Shown here piece by piece: positions 1 to 9,739 of a DNA stretch of 64,000 bases. The notes below the pieces were generated by a model that worked only from the letters and a program-made list of their open reading frames with translations, was not told where the DNA came from and searched no databases. Made by a program: the position numbers and the translations under genes. Source of the DNA: Sternotherus odoratus (taxonomy: Eukaryota > Chordata > Testudines > Kinosternidae); contig JAVMKO010000001.1 in the NCBI GenBank assembly GCA_032164245.1, positions 246,583,644-246,647,643 of the forward strand, given 5' to 3'. Each line of letters begins with the position of its first letter. Within the stretch, counting starts at the first letter, position 1.

Positions 1-22
1 TGCTACACAGTGCACCGTGAGC

Positions 23-957
23 TGGGGGCGTGTTGGGTTTGGTCTGGGGGGGTGGGAAGTTGTTGGGGTGGGTGAGGGGTGAGGTGTGGGTGTTGGGGTT
101 GGTCAGGGGGTGTTGCGGTTGGTGGGGGAGTGAGGTGGGGGTGTCGGGTTTCCTTGGGGGGGTGAGGTGGGGGTGTTGGGTTCAGTCGGGGGGTAAGTGA
201 GCCGGGGGGTGTCGGGTTTGGTCTGGGGGTGTTGCGATTGGTGGGGGGTGAGGTGGGGCTGTCAGATTCGGTCAGGGGGTAAGTGAGCCAGGGGGTGTCG
301 GGTTTGGTCTGGGGGGGTGGGAAGGTGTCGGGGTGGGTGAGGGGTGAGGTGTGGGTGTTGGGGTTGGTCAGGGGGTGTTGTGGTTGGTGGAGGGGTGAGG
401 TGGGGGTGTCGAGTTTCCTTGGGGGGGTGAGGTGGGGTTGTTGGGTTCGGTCGGGGGGTAAGTGAGCCGGGGTGTGTCGGGTTTGGTCTGGGGGTGTTGC
501 GATTGGTGGGGGGGTGAGGTGGGGGTGTCGGGTTCGGTCGGGGGGTAAGTGAGGCAGGGGGTGTCGAGTTTGGTCTGGGGGGGTGGGAAGGTGTCGGAGT
601 GGGTGAGGGGTGAGGTGTGGGTGTTGGGGTTGGTCAGGGGGTGTTGCGGTTGTTGGGGGGGTGAGGTGGCGGTGTCGGGTTTGGTGGGGGGGGGTAAGTG
701 AGCCGGGGGGGTGTCGGGTTTGGTCTGGGCACCCACCCTGACACCTTCCCCCCCAGACCAAACCCAACACCCACACCTCACCCCCCCAGACCCCAACACC
801 TTCCCACCCCCCCAGACCCACCCTGACACCCCCCGGCTCACTTACCCCCCGACTGAACCCGACACCCCCACCTCACCCCCCCAAGCAAACCCAACACCCC
901 CACCTCACCCCCTGACCGAACCCAACACCCCCACCTCACTTACCGTCCCACCAAACC
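23..957. repeat. G-rich then C-rich minisatellite arms of Helitron 3
   Basis: Positions 23-728 are a strongly G-rich array on the plus strand, with short blocks of the type GGTGAGGTGGGGGTGT. Positions 729-957 are the same motif in inverted, C-rich form. The two arms meet at about 728 as an inverted repeat. Open frames here, proline/threonine-rich in one strand and glycine/tryptophan/valine-rich in the other, are translations of the array and not genes. Confidence 0.9.
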
Positions 958-1039
958 CAACTCAGATCCGTCGCAGGTGGGGAGGGTGCCCAGAGCCGAG
1001 GGATTCCGGGGACCTTCGCAGGTGGGGGGGGGGCACAGA

Positions 1040-1170
1040 GCTTATGGAGTCCGGGGTTCCGTTGGGAGGTGGGAGGGGCAGAGAGCTGAGGGATCTCCGG
1101 GGTTCCGTTGGGAGGGGGGAGGGGCAGAGAACTGAGGGATCTCCGGGGTTCCGTTGGAGGAGGGAGGGGT
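1040..1170 (-). repeat. 46-bp tandem repeat, about 2-3 units
   Basis: About two to three units of a 46-bp repeat, each containing a GGGGTTCCGTTGGGAGG core followed by a purine-rich stretch. The same unit appears about eight times at 17281-17650 and about three times at 19372-19480, so copy number varies between Helitron copies. Confidence 0.8.
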
Positions 1171-1449
1171 GAGCTGAGCGAGTGAGGTGTCTGTTGGAGG
1201 GGGGTATTATGACATCATCACCACCTAACCGCCCAGCCGATGTGATTGGCCCTGAAAGACTTTCACCCCTGGGGGGCGTCAGAGGTGAGGTCCGAAAATT
1301 TTTCGACCCTTACCAGCATCTAAACCCTAATACCCATCACTGTACCAAATTTCAAGTCTCTGGCTCAAACGGTGCGGGAGGAGTTCGCTGTCATACGTAC
1401 ATACATACATACATACATACATACACCACTTGACTTTTATATATGTAGA

Positions 1450-2258
1450 TATTCAAAGGGGAGGGGGAATGGGTGGAGGGGGGGAAAGACCTACTTGAAG
1501 CATGCGCATCAGCAAACCCTGACATCAGTCCTAGGTCAGTGCCCTCTTGAGGCACCTGGTGTGGGGACCTTGAGAAAGCTTACATGATGCCAACAAGCTT
1601 ATGAATAAGAGTCAATTCGTTCTCTAGCAAAGTCGTTACATACATATAATGCAATCTGGAGATACGACCACCTCATCTAGCATGGGTTTACAGACTGCTT
1701 ATTGTCTGAGATAAGGTTACATTCCAGGGACTGAGAAGGTTACCACAACAACCGGGTGTCAAAGCAATATTTCACTGAGCCTCTAAGACTCAAGCGAATG
1801 CTTGTACAAGCCTTGGGAGTTTAACTATGTGATTGCTGGTGAGGAAGAATACAGGTGGGAAGGAGCGAGGAAAACTGAGTTAGCCCTAACACTTGCAGGA
1901 GAATAAGGGCTAAGTAAGGCCCTTGCACCCTGTTTAGATTTTAACTGTGGCCACGGGGAAGAGAACAGGGAGGGAGCAGAAAGGGCAAGAAAATGGGAGC
2001 TAGTGAGCTACTCCTGGACCTTAGTGGCTGGTTAGGCACACAGGAGGATTAAATGGCTCCACAGAATTGGGTGAGGGAATTTACTCCCTCCCAGAACAAA
2101 GGGGAAAAGATGAGGTTTTGTGAGTTGCAATTTGGTATCAATCTGCTCCTGGGCAGTGCAGCTCTGTAGTGTCCCCTACTCAGGGTAGATTGTAAATTTA
2201 CAGATTAGCCCTTATTTATTGGAACTTCATCGCCCTAGTGTATTGTCTTTGTTTAGAC
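1450..2258. other. Unique sequence, no gene seen
   Basis: Mixed-composition DNA between the Helitron end and a small hAT-like remnant. I see no coding similarity and no recognisable repeat. Confidence 0.5.
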
Positions 2259-2320
2259 CAGTGGTGGGCAACCTGTGTTGCCAGGGTAATATGCTGATCA
2301 CAGGAATGGAGAGCCACACA
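2259..2320 (+). mobile_element. hAT-like MITE left end, remnant
   Basis: Begins CAGTGGTGGGCAACCTG, which resembles the terminal inverted repeat of hAT MITEs, followed by a CAGGGTAAT motif also present in better copies (35242, 57331). The match fades after about 60 bp and no right end is seen. Confidence 0.5.
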
Positions 2321-4253
2321 GGATAGGGTAAACTAAACCGATTTTTAATAATAAGGCCTTTCCAATACATCCTCTGCTCTCAGAAGCACAACTGAGGACA
2401 CACACACAAACAAACACACACACCTTACATCACAGACCCTCATCCACCCACTCTTGTAATAGACCCCTAACCTCTGGCTGAGTTACTGAAGTCCTCAAAA
2501 CAAGATTTAAAGATTTCAAGTTACACAGAATCCACATTTACACTGGTTTAAACCTGCGCCATACTGCAAAACCCTCCACGGTCTCTACCAATCTGACTTA
2601 GGGAAAATATGACCCAGATGTCCTGACCCAAATACAGTGATCAAGACCCACCAGCCAGACATTTGGGAAAGAATTCTCTGCAGTAACTCAGAGTCCTCCC
2701 TTTCAGAAAGACTGTATCCTCTGGGGGGTAGTGTTATGGTCAAATGGTAATGGGTAACCAATTCCAGTACATCAGCATTAGTGGGTGTATTCCCTGGACT
2801 CCATGTAAAGGTAAATTTATTATAGGCAAACATTGACTGGGGGCGGCGCCAGACATCAGCACAGCAAGCATGTGCCTGGGGCACTGTTATGGTGGCAGTC
2901 AGGTGGTCTTCGGTGGTATGTCTGTGGGAGGTCCGTCAGTCTCGCAGTTTCAGCGGTATTTTGGCGTCAGGTATGCTGAGTCCGCGGGACTGTGGTGGGC
3001 CTCCCACAGAAATGCTGCCAAATCCATGTGACCGTGCTTGGGGCGGCAAAAACTGTAGAGCTGCCCTGACATTGACTATTATTAATGTTGCCAGGCACTT
3101 CCCATTATAAAACCCTGTTTTCAGCTGTTTATAACTTTGCCAAACTTCAACCATTTTGGCTAAAATCTCCATCCATTAATACCATTCATTTGAACTTTTT
3201 TTTTTTGGCACCCCCATGCTTTGGAGCAGGTACAAGAAATTTGGCAGAGGTGTGGCCTTTATGACCATTTTTTGCAGCCCCTGTAAAAATATTCCCAAAT
3301 ATGGCCATGGCATAAGCCTTTGAAAAATCATAGTTCACACAGGGTCAGTAGAGACTTGCTAGATCTTAAAACATCTAAAGTCTACAAAGATTCAGTCCTC
3401 ATTTAGTATACTTTAGCCTCTCATAGGGCCTAGTGCTGACCAGACTTGTGATGCACCATGCCCAGAGAGCAATTGAGCATGCACCAGCCCAGGGCTTTAG
3501 GGCTGAAGGTGGACTTTTCCTGTAATGACTGATCCCAGCTGCTCTATGCCAGGATGGGTCTGTATCGGAGAGCTGGGAGCCTGTCTTTCTTGTGCTCTCA
3601 ATAATTCCTTCTTTCCCCCCACTACACTGGCAGGAAGAGTGGGAAGATGAAGACATCTGGCTGGAATGTGGAGGAGAATGAAAGCTGGATGTAGGGACAA
3701 ATAAAGAGTCTTATGAAGGGGAGAAATTGTAACTGGGAGTTAGAGCAGGAGGTGGGGACTGGTTGGGCATGGAGACTGGAACTGGGAGCTATGGTAAGGA
3801 GAAGCTGGGACTGATTGAGTCTGGGGTTGGGAGCCATGGGGGGAGACTGGGACTGGGAGCCTGTGAGGGAAATGGGAAACTGGAGACTAGTTGGCTGGGG
3901 GAGGCAACAGTGAGGCTGGACGTAGATGTGGGGGAGGGGAGGGACAGGTAGAGAGTGAGACTGGCTGGAGGGAAAGAAATTAGGAGTTAGGGGGATATTA
4001 GGATTTGGACAAGGGAAACTAGGACTGGATAGGCATGGAGAATGGGACTTGAACGAGAAGCCTGAAATGTGCAGAGTGGGAATGACTACCTGAGGAAAAT
4101 GATATTGGCACAGAATGGAGCAGAAAAGGTCAAGTATAGGGGAAATGGGCAACAAAATCTGTGTAACTAGTTTGCTGAGTCTGGCCATTCCTCTGGTGTC
4201 AGAAAATAGCTGGGAAACCCACTGGCAAAGTAGTGTCTTGTACCCCCTAGTGT
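2321..4253. other. Mostly unique sequence with a CA-rich tract
   Basis: No supported gene. There is a short CA/CAAA-rich tract near 2398-2425. Positions 3185-3300 could be part of an unidentified dispersed repeat. Short open frames on both strands lack recognisable domains and overlap one another. Confidence 0.45.
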
Positions 4254-4475
4254 GAGGGTTCCCAAACTTGGTTCACAGCTTGTTCAGGGTAAGCCCCTGG
4301 CAGGCTGCAAGATACTTTGTTTACCTGAGCGTTCACAGGTACAGCCATTCACAGCTCCCAGTGGTTGCGGTTCACTGTTCCTGGCCAATGGGAGCTGCAG
4401 GAAGTGGTGGCCCGGACCCCACCGCTTCCCGCAGCTCCCATTGGCTGTGAACGGCGGACCCATGGGGGTTTAAAT
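4254..4475 (+). mobile_element. hAT-like MITE, right end missing
   Basis: Starts near AGGGTTCCCAAACTTGG and carries the features shared by the hAT MITEs in this window: TCAGGGTAAGC, TTTGTTTACC, and the inverted pair CCAATGGGAGCTGC / GCAGCTCCCATTGG in the middle. The right half stops at about 4475 without the matching terminal repeat, so the copy is truncated. Non-coding. Confidence 0.75.
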
Positions 4476-6344
4476 AGCATGCCACATGATGGAATTTCTG
4501 TTCTTTTTATATGCTCTTTTTAAAATCTTGGAAATTATACCCCAAAAGCAATGTTAAAAGAACATTATTAAAGTTGCAAAGTCAAGCACTCCAAATTGGG
4601 TAATTTCAGAATTAAAGTTCTTATGCAACTTTAATTTGGCCCCCTTCAGTGTATGCATTATGATACAGTCATTAATGACATTATCACATAGTATTTTTCC
4701 ACACATAACCTTAATTCTGACATTTCCTAACTTTTAAGTGCTTAACTTTGCAATCTTAATACTGATATTTTTACATGGTTTTTTTTGTGTGTTCCCAGTG
4801 GTATGTTCTGGCAGAGGCCACAGGAGGTATCCTTTTGATTCCATTAAATAAAAACTCAGGAATGTTTTATGGTCTGTATAACAGTACAGTAGCTGTTAAA
4901 GAAATACTGGTGAAACATTTCCCCTCCAATCAATACCATCCAAGTTCCTTTAGCAATTTGAGAGTATACCCTCTCTGCTGGAGATGGTGTTGGAGACACA
5001 AAACCAATTATTTATCCAACTCTCATCTCAGTACAATGTGACAGTACTGCACCAACCCCATAGGGTGAAGTGTCACAGAACAGGATAGGTATCATTGTGG
5101 CATTAAAATGCACTAGCAATTGGAATGAGTTTAAGAGCTTTAGAACAGTGTTGTCACATCTCCCCCTCCACCCTCCAAACAAAGCTCTAGTTCCTGCTTA
5201 TTTTTTTTTTCTACAAAAAGAAAACCCAGGTTGATTGGGGACAAATACTATAGACATTCTAGGTTGCAGTTTATTAAGCAAACCAACATACTACCTACAA
5301 ATAATTTCATTCCATGAAGATCCTGACAGCTAGAACTTCCTTGTTAATAGCTGTAATGTTTTCTAGAAATGGATGCAAGCCATAGACATTAATGCAGTTG
5401 TCTAAAAAGATCATTTCTGTTGCCTGGAAAATACTCTTGTTGCATTTAAAGCACAATATACTGAAAGATGGGAAGATCTGAAAAGACTTTTAATGCCAGT
5501 ATATTAGATTAACCTACTGACTGGAGTTTTCTCCAGGACTAGCTGCTGGAATGCATGTTCAGCTTTGTGAATGTTATTCCACCAGATAGAGATCCTCTGA
5601 CTTCTGAACAAGCTCAAATCTGTCAGTATAGCTTTATCAACTATGACTTCATAGTTTCTGGTGATAGGAACTGAGCACACTGACCAACTTTCCACCTCCT
5701 GTGAATCTGGGGAATTCCACTGAGGGCAGAAACTGGGCTGAATATTTCCCTTTCCTGCAACCATCAGCCTTTAATTGTAGGGTCATTTTGTGACTCTTGC
5801 TACATGTCTGGGCAGGCAAATGCCCCTTTCTTCCCCTGTATTGGTTATTTGTCTCACTGACTTGAGTATACGGCAGTTTCCCTGAAGCTGATGCTACCCA
5901 ATCGTGTGCAGATTAATAGAATGGGGATGAACAGGAGCTGACAGGGGGAGGGAAGTAAAGTACATCCGACATAGGGCTGGTATAGCTTACTTCCCCTCTG
6001 GGACAAGTGGGGGATCAGCTATTGTGAATCTCTAGTCACAAACTGATGCTGGTCTCCTGACAGCTATGGCACTGTTCCTTACTCAGGACTTATGTCACAG
6101 CTACAATGGAGCCGCTAGTGGATAAGGAATGGCACTGGCAAAATCCAGAATAGCTGGCAATCGACCAGAGTTTTCAGTGCGTCTCTTTGCGGCATCACTG
6201 TTTCCACTCAGAACATCATTTGGAATGTGGAATTTTGGGTAGTATTCAATTCTTGCCTGTTCAGTTGCTTTAATTATTCTTTTTTCATCAAACTGGCTGT
6301 AGTTATACATTTAAGGTTTCATCAATACTGTCTGCTGTACTGTA
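4476..6344. other. Unique sequence, no supported gene
   Basis: AT-balanced DNA with no recognised repeat. A 69-codon frame on the minus strand at 6101-6310 has balanced amino-acid composition but no domain I recognise and no confident splice context. I do not call it a gene. Confidence 0.45.
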
Positions 6345-6427
6345 CTGATGGACAGGCCCGGTGACAAGGAGGGACTACTGGTACAGCTGTACCAGGCCCC
6401 GGACTTAAGGGGGCCCTGGCCTCCATG

Positions 6428-6870
6428 TCTCCAGAGCGTCTCCCTGATGGCTGGGGGCGCGTTGCTCCATCTTCCCCTCCCAGCGAGTCGTGTCCGGAGC
6501 AGCGGGACCCAGCAGGCGCTCCAGGTAGGCCCGGGCAGGGCAGGGCGAGGGCGGCGGTAGACCGGCCGGGGGGGGGAGGCGGTGTGCAGATAGGTTTGGA
6601 GGGGTCAAGGGGGCGTGGGGGGGAGGCTGGGCTGGGGGGCGGGGGTGGCGGTGCGAGTGCGCAGGTGCGGCGCTGCCGCAGAGCATCTCCCTGAGGGCTG
6701 GGGGCGCGTCGCTCCATCTTCCCCTCCCTTCGAGTCGCGTCCGGAGCAGCGGGACCGGGCGGGAGCCCCAGGTAGGCCCAGGCGGGGCAGGGCGTGGGCG
6801 GCGGGAGACCGGTCAGGGGCGGAGGTGGTGTGCAGATAGGTTTGGAGGGGTCAAGGGGGTGTGTGGGGGG
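6428..6870. repeat. Imperfect tandem duplication inside hAT-like element
   Basis: Two copies of a block beginning with an (A)GCGTCTCCCTGA-like sequence and including GCTCCATCTTCCCCTCCC, a GTCCGGAGCAGCGGGACC block and TGTGCAGATAGGTTTGGAGG. The first copy is about 6428-6640 and the second about 6690-6870, with point differences and small indels. Confidence 0.85.
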
Positions 6871-7576
6871 GAGGCTGGGATGGGCGGGCAGGGAGGGGGG
6901 GCAGGAGACTAGGCTGGATGGGGTGGGCAAGGCGTGGGTACGGGAGGGAAGGAGGTTTGGTGGGGGGGGAGGCTGAACTGGGTGGGTCAGGCATGGGGGG
7001 CAGGAGGCTGGGTTGGGAGTGGGAGTGGGAGGGGGGAGGAGGTTAGGTTCGGTGGGATGGGATGGGCCGGGTCAGGCAGGGGTGAGGGAGGGAAGGCAGT
7101 TAGATGGGGGGAGGCTGGGCGGGGGTAAAGGAAGATCACCCCCAACAGTGGGGTGGGCCAGGCAGGGATGGGGGGGGAGGTTAGGCTGGGGGAGGAGATT
7201 AGGTTGGGTGGGCCGGGTCAGGCAGGGGGGAAGGAGAATAGGCTGGGGGGGGGGAGGTGGGCCAGGCAGGGGTGGTGTATGTGTCCTACCTGAGGTTTGC
7301 AAAGCCCAGGAGACACGTGTTGCGGGCCCGAGCCTGGCAGACAGGAGAGACAGACCAGCTGACTCAGTAAGGGGGAGGGAAGCTGGTGTGGGAGAAGGCC
7401 TGGTCCCCCACATCTGACCCCCAGCTCCTCTTCCCTAAGCACTTTGGCCCGTGTCCATGGGCTTTTACACTAGTAGCCACATAAATTTGTCTAAAGCGGC
7501 GGCGGACAGAAAAGCGGCAGCAAGCTGAGTGCTCAGCCCACTGCGGCTTTAGAGTTTCCCTGGGGCAGGTGGCAGG

Positions 7577-7686
7577 ACCCCGGCTGCCAAGGGGCCAGCA
7601 GGGGAAACCCCAAAGCAGTGCAGGGTTAAGCACTCCACCTGCCACTGCTTTGGGGTTTCCCCCGCTGGCCCCTTGCCAGCTGGGGT
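7577..7686. repeat. Inverted repeat (hairpin-forming)
   Basis: About 40 bp containing GGGGCCAGCAGGGGAAACCC is followed, after a roughly 20-bp spacer, by its inverted counterpart containing GGGTTTCCCCCGCTGGCCCC. It could extrude as a hairpin. It lies inside the hAT-like element. Confidence 0.85.
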
Positions 7687-8097
7687 CTCAGCTCCCATTG
7701 CCAGCCTGGGCTTCCTCAGGGGGAGGGGAGGGGGGAGCGGCCTGCGAATGACATTGAGGTGCTGTCAACTTTACCAGAGGGCCCACAAACGATCAGAGTA
7801 ACGGGCCCCAAAATTTCTGTCACCGGGCCTGATGATGGATTGAGGCCATACACTCTGCCATGTTTCTTTATATACCTGCTCACTAACAATGGATACATAT
7901 CTTCATTAGCTATTACATCTTTTTCTAGGATCTGTTAGCTTTCAGTGTAATTATCTCCTCCCAGAGTCTGTGTTATGCCAGCTATATCCTCTTCATCTCC
8001 ACTATGTGTGTGCACAGACTTATGTGTCTGAGACTCTAGTCTGGTGCATATTCTTCACTGGGCCATTTATTTGTGATACAGTGAAACCTCGATTTAA

Positions 8098-8220
8098 CGG
8101 ACTAATTGGGGCGAGGGGGTGTCCGTTAAAGCCAAAAGTCCGTTATTTAATAATTTTTAAAAATCATTAAATAACAGGACTTTTGGCTTTAATGGACACC
8201 CCCTCACCCGAATTAGTCCC
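8098..8220. repeat. Hairpin of ~60-bp arms inside pogo-like element
   Basis: The block from GGACTAATTGGGGCGAGG to the AATAATTTTT centre is repeated in inverted form immediately afterwards, ending near CCCGAATTAGTCCC. There are only a few mismatches and the loop is essentially absent. Confidence 0.9.
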
Positions 8221-8229
8221 TTATATAGA

Positions 8230-9360
8230 GGTTTTAGGAGCTGTCAACCCCCCCCCACCTGCTCCCACGGGCAGCGGGGAGCCCGGCGGGAGCTGTCAAC
8301 TCGCCCGGCTCCCCGCAGCGGGGAGCCCGGCGGGAACTTTCAGCCCGCCCGCCCAGCTCACTGTCAACCCCCCGCCGGGGTCCCCGCAGCGGGGAGCCCG
8401 GCGGGAGCTGTCAAACCACCCCCCCCCCGCCCGGCTCCCCGCTGCGGGGAGCCGGGGGGGGTTGACAGCTCCCGCCCGGCTCTCCGCTGCGGGGAGCCGG
8501 GGGGGGGGGGGGGGGGTTTGACAGCTCCCGCCCGGCTTTCCGCTGCGGGGAGCCGGGCAGGAGCTGTCAAACCGGCCGGCCGGCTCCCCTCTGCGGGGAG
8601 CCGGGCGGGAGGGGGGGGGGTTGACAGCTCCCGCCGGGCTCCCCGCAGCGGGGAGCCCAGCGGGAGCTGTCAACTCCCCCGCCTGGCTCCCAGCAGTGGG
8701 GAACTCGGCGGGCACTGTCAACCCCCCCCCCCCGCCCGGCTCCCTGCTGGGGGGGGGGGGGTTGACAGCTTCCGCCCGGCCCTCCGCTGCGGGGAGCCGG
8801 GCAGGAGCTGTCAACCCGGCTGCCCGGCTCCCCGCAGAGGGGAGCCGGGCGGCCGGGTTGACAGCTCCTGCCCGGCTCAAAACCCCCCGTCCGTCCGTCT
8901 CCCCGCTGCGAGGAGCCGGGCGGGGGGGTTGACAGCTCCCGCCCAGCTCCCCCCAGCGGGAAGCCCGGCGGGAGCTGTCAAACCCCCCGCCCGGCTTCCC
9001 GCAGAGGGGAGCCGGGCGGGAGCTCTCAAACGCCCCCCCCCCCGCCCGGCTTCCCGCTGCGGGGAGCCGAGCGGAGGCTCTCAAACGCCCCCCCGCCCGG
9101 CTCCCCGTTGCGGGGAGCCGGGCGGGGGGGTTGACAGCTCCCGCCCGGCTCACCCCAGCGGGAAGCCCGGCGGGAGCTGTCAAACCCCCCGCCCGGCTTC
9201 CCGCTGCGGGGAGCCGGGCGGGAGCTCTCAAACGCGCCCCCGCCCGGCTCCCCGTTGCGGGGAGCCGGGCGGGGGCCGGGGGGGTTTGACAGCTCCCGCA
9301 GGGGTCCCTGCTGCGGGGAGCCGGGCGGGAGCTGTCAACCCAGCCGGCTCCCTGGGGCGG
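8230..9360. repeat. GC-rich array of palindromic ~50-60 bp units
   Basis: Roughly twenty occurrences of CTGTCAA or TTGACAG, spaced about 45-60 bp, bracket palindromes of the kind GGCTCCCCGCTGCGGGGAGCC. Spacers are G or C homopolymer runs. Neighbouring units read as inverted copies, so the array is both tandem and palindromic. Long open frames on both strands (for example 8296-9558 minus and 8518-9579 plus) are low-complexity translations. Confidence 0.92.
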
Positions 9361-9602
9361 GAGCCGGCAGCCCCCAATAACGGATTTCGGATGCATCGGA
9401 AATTTTGTCCGTTGCATCCGAAGTCCGTTAAATCGGGGTCCGTTAAATCGAGGGTTTACTGTATTTCCATATTTCTTGCAGTTTCTGTACGGAGCACATA
9501 CAAGAGCATATCTCCTCACAATGTCTTTGTCCCCCACAGCAGAAGCAAACTGGAACATCTCCTCCCCTGTCTCTACTGAAGTTAAATATCACTTACTGCT
9601 TC

Positions 9603-9735
9603 ATATACTTTAAGCTCTGTTGTTGTAGCCATGTCAGTCCCAGGGTATTAGAGAGACAAGGTGGGGGAGGAAATATATTTTATTGGACCAACTTCTGTCG
9701 GTGGGAGACACAAGCTTTTGACCTACAGAGAGCTG
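9603..9735 (-). repeat. Penelope-type terminal repeat remnant
   Basis: Contains TTGTAGCCATGTCAGTCCC, then TTATTGGACCAACTTCTG and CAAGCTTTTGACC. This has the same architecture as the GTAGCCGTGTTAGTC-type repeats at 39523 and 43213 but is a more divergent subfamily. No insertion boundaries are evident. Confidence 0.55.
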
Positions 9736-9739
9736 ACCC

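Larger units (their letters stand above)
1..1449 (-). mobile_element. Helitron 3, non-autonomous, 3' part outside window
   Basis: Read on the minus strand, the element starts with TCTACATATATAAAAG at position 1449, preceded by A, as expected for a Helitron 5' end inserted between A and T. It then has a TATG microsatellite and the same roughly 200-bp unique 5' block as the two Helitrons at 16972-20698. After that come a few 46-bp units and G/C-rich minisatellite arms. The 3' hairpin and CTAG end are not in the window: position 1 corresponds to the block just before the last G-rich arm of the other copies. There is no Rep/helicase coding, so the copy is non-autonomous. The family call rests on termini and comparison within the window. 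Confidence 0.85.
6353..7831 (+). mobile_element. hAT-like non-autonomous element with GC-rich interior
   Basis: The ends are inverted copies: CAGGCCCGGTGACA at 6353 and TGTCACCGGGCCTG ending at 7831. They are flanked by CTGATGGA (6345-6352) and ATGATGGA (7832-7839), an 8-bp target duplication with one mismatch, which is typical of hAT elements. The interior is about 1.4 kb of GC-rich DNA. It holds an imperfect tandem duplication (about 6428-6640 and 6690-6870), a long GGGAGGCTGGG-type array to about 7270, and a near-perfect inverted repeat at about 7577-7686. No transposase domain is visible; the several open frames are array translations. Non-autonomous, and the subfamily is unknown to me. 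Confidence 0.8.
8079..9461 (+). mobile_element. pogo/Tigger-like non-autonomous DNA transposon
   Basis: The left terminus CAGTGAAACCTCGATTTAAC and the right terminus, whose reverse complement starts CAGTAAACCCTCGATTTAAC, form terminal inverted repeats. The element is flanked by TA on both sides (8077-8078 and 9462-9463). TA targets and CAGT ends with a CTCGATTTAACGGAC motif are characteristic of pogo/Tigger-type Tc1/mariner elements. Just inside the left end is a near-perfect hairpin of about 60-bp arms (8098-8157 and 8160-8220). The rest, to about 9360, is a GC-rich palindromic array. No transposase coding is visible. Confidence 0.88.

Noticed and set aside
1..1172. Proline/threonine-rich frames in Helitron 3 suggesting a mucin- or extensin-like gene
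   Set aside because: They exist in several overlapping frames, recur in Helitrons 1 and 2 and follow the minisatellite period; there is no signal peptide or splice context.
6322..7442. Proline-rich and glycine-rich frames resembling a CpG-island first exon
   Set aside because: The block lies wholly between hAT-like terminal repeats with a target duplication and consists of tandem units.
8296..9579. Long open frames (420 codons minus, 353 codons plus) that look like large proteins
   Set aside because: They overlap each other on opposite strands and are direct translations of the GC-rich palindromic array, with repeated PARLPAAGSRAG-type phrases and no domain.
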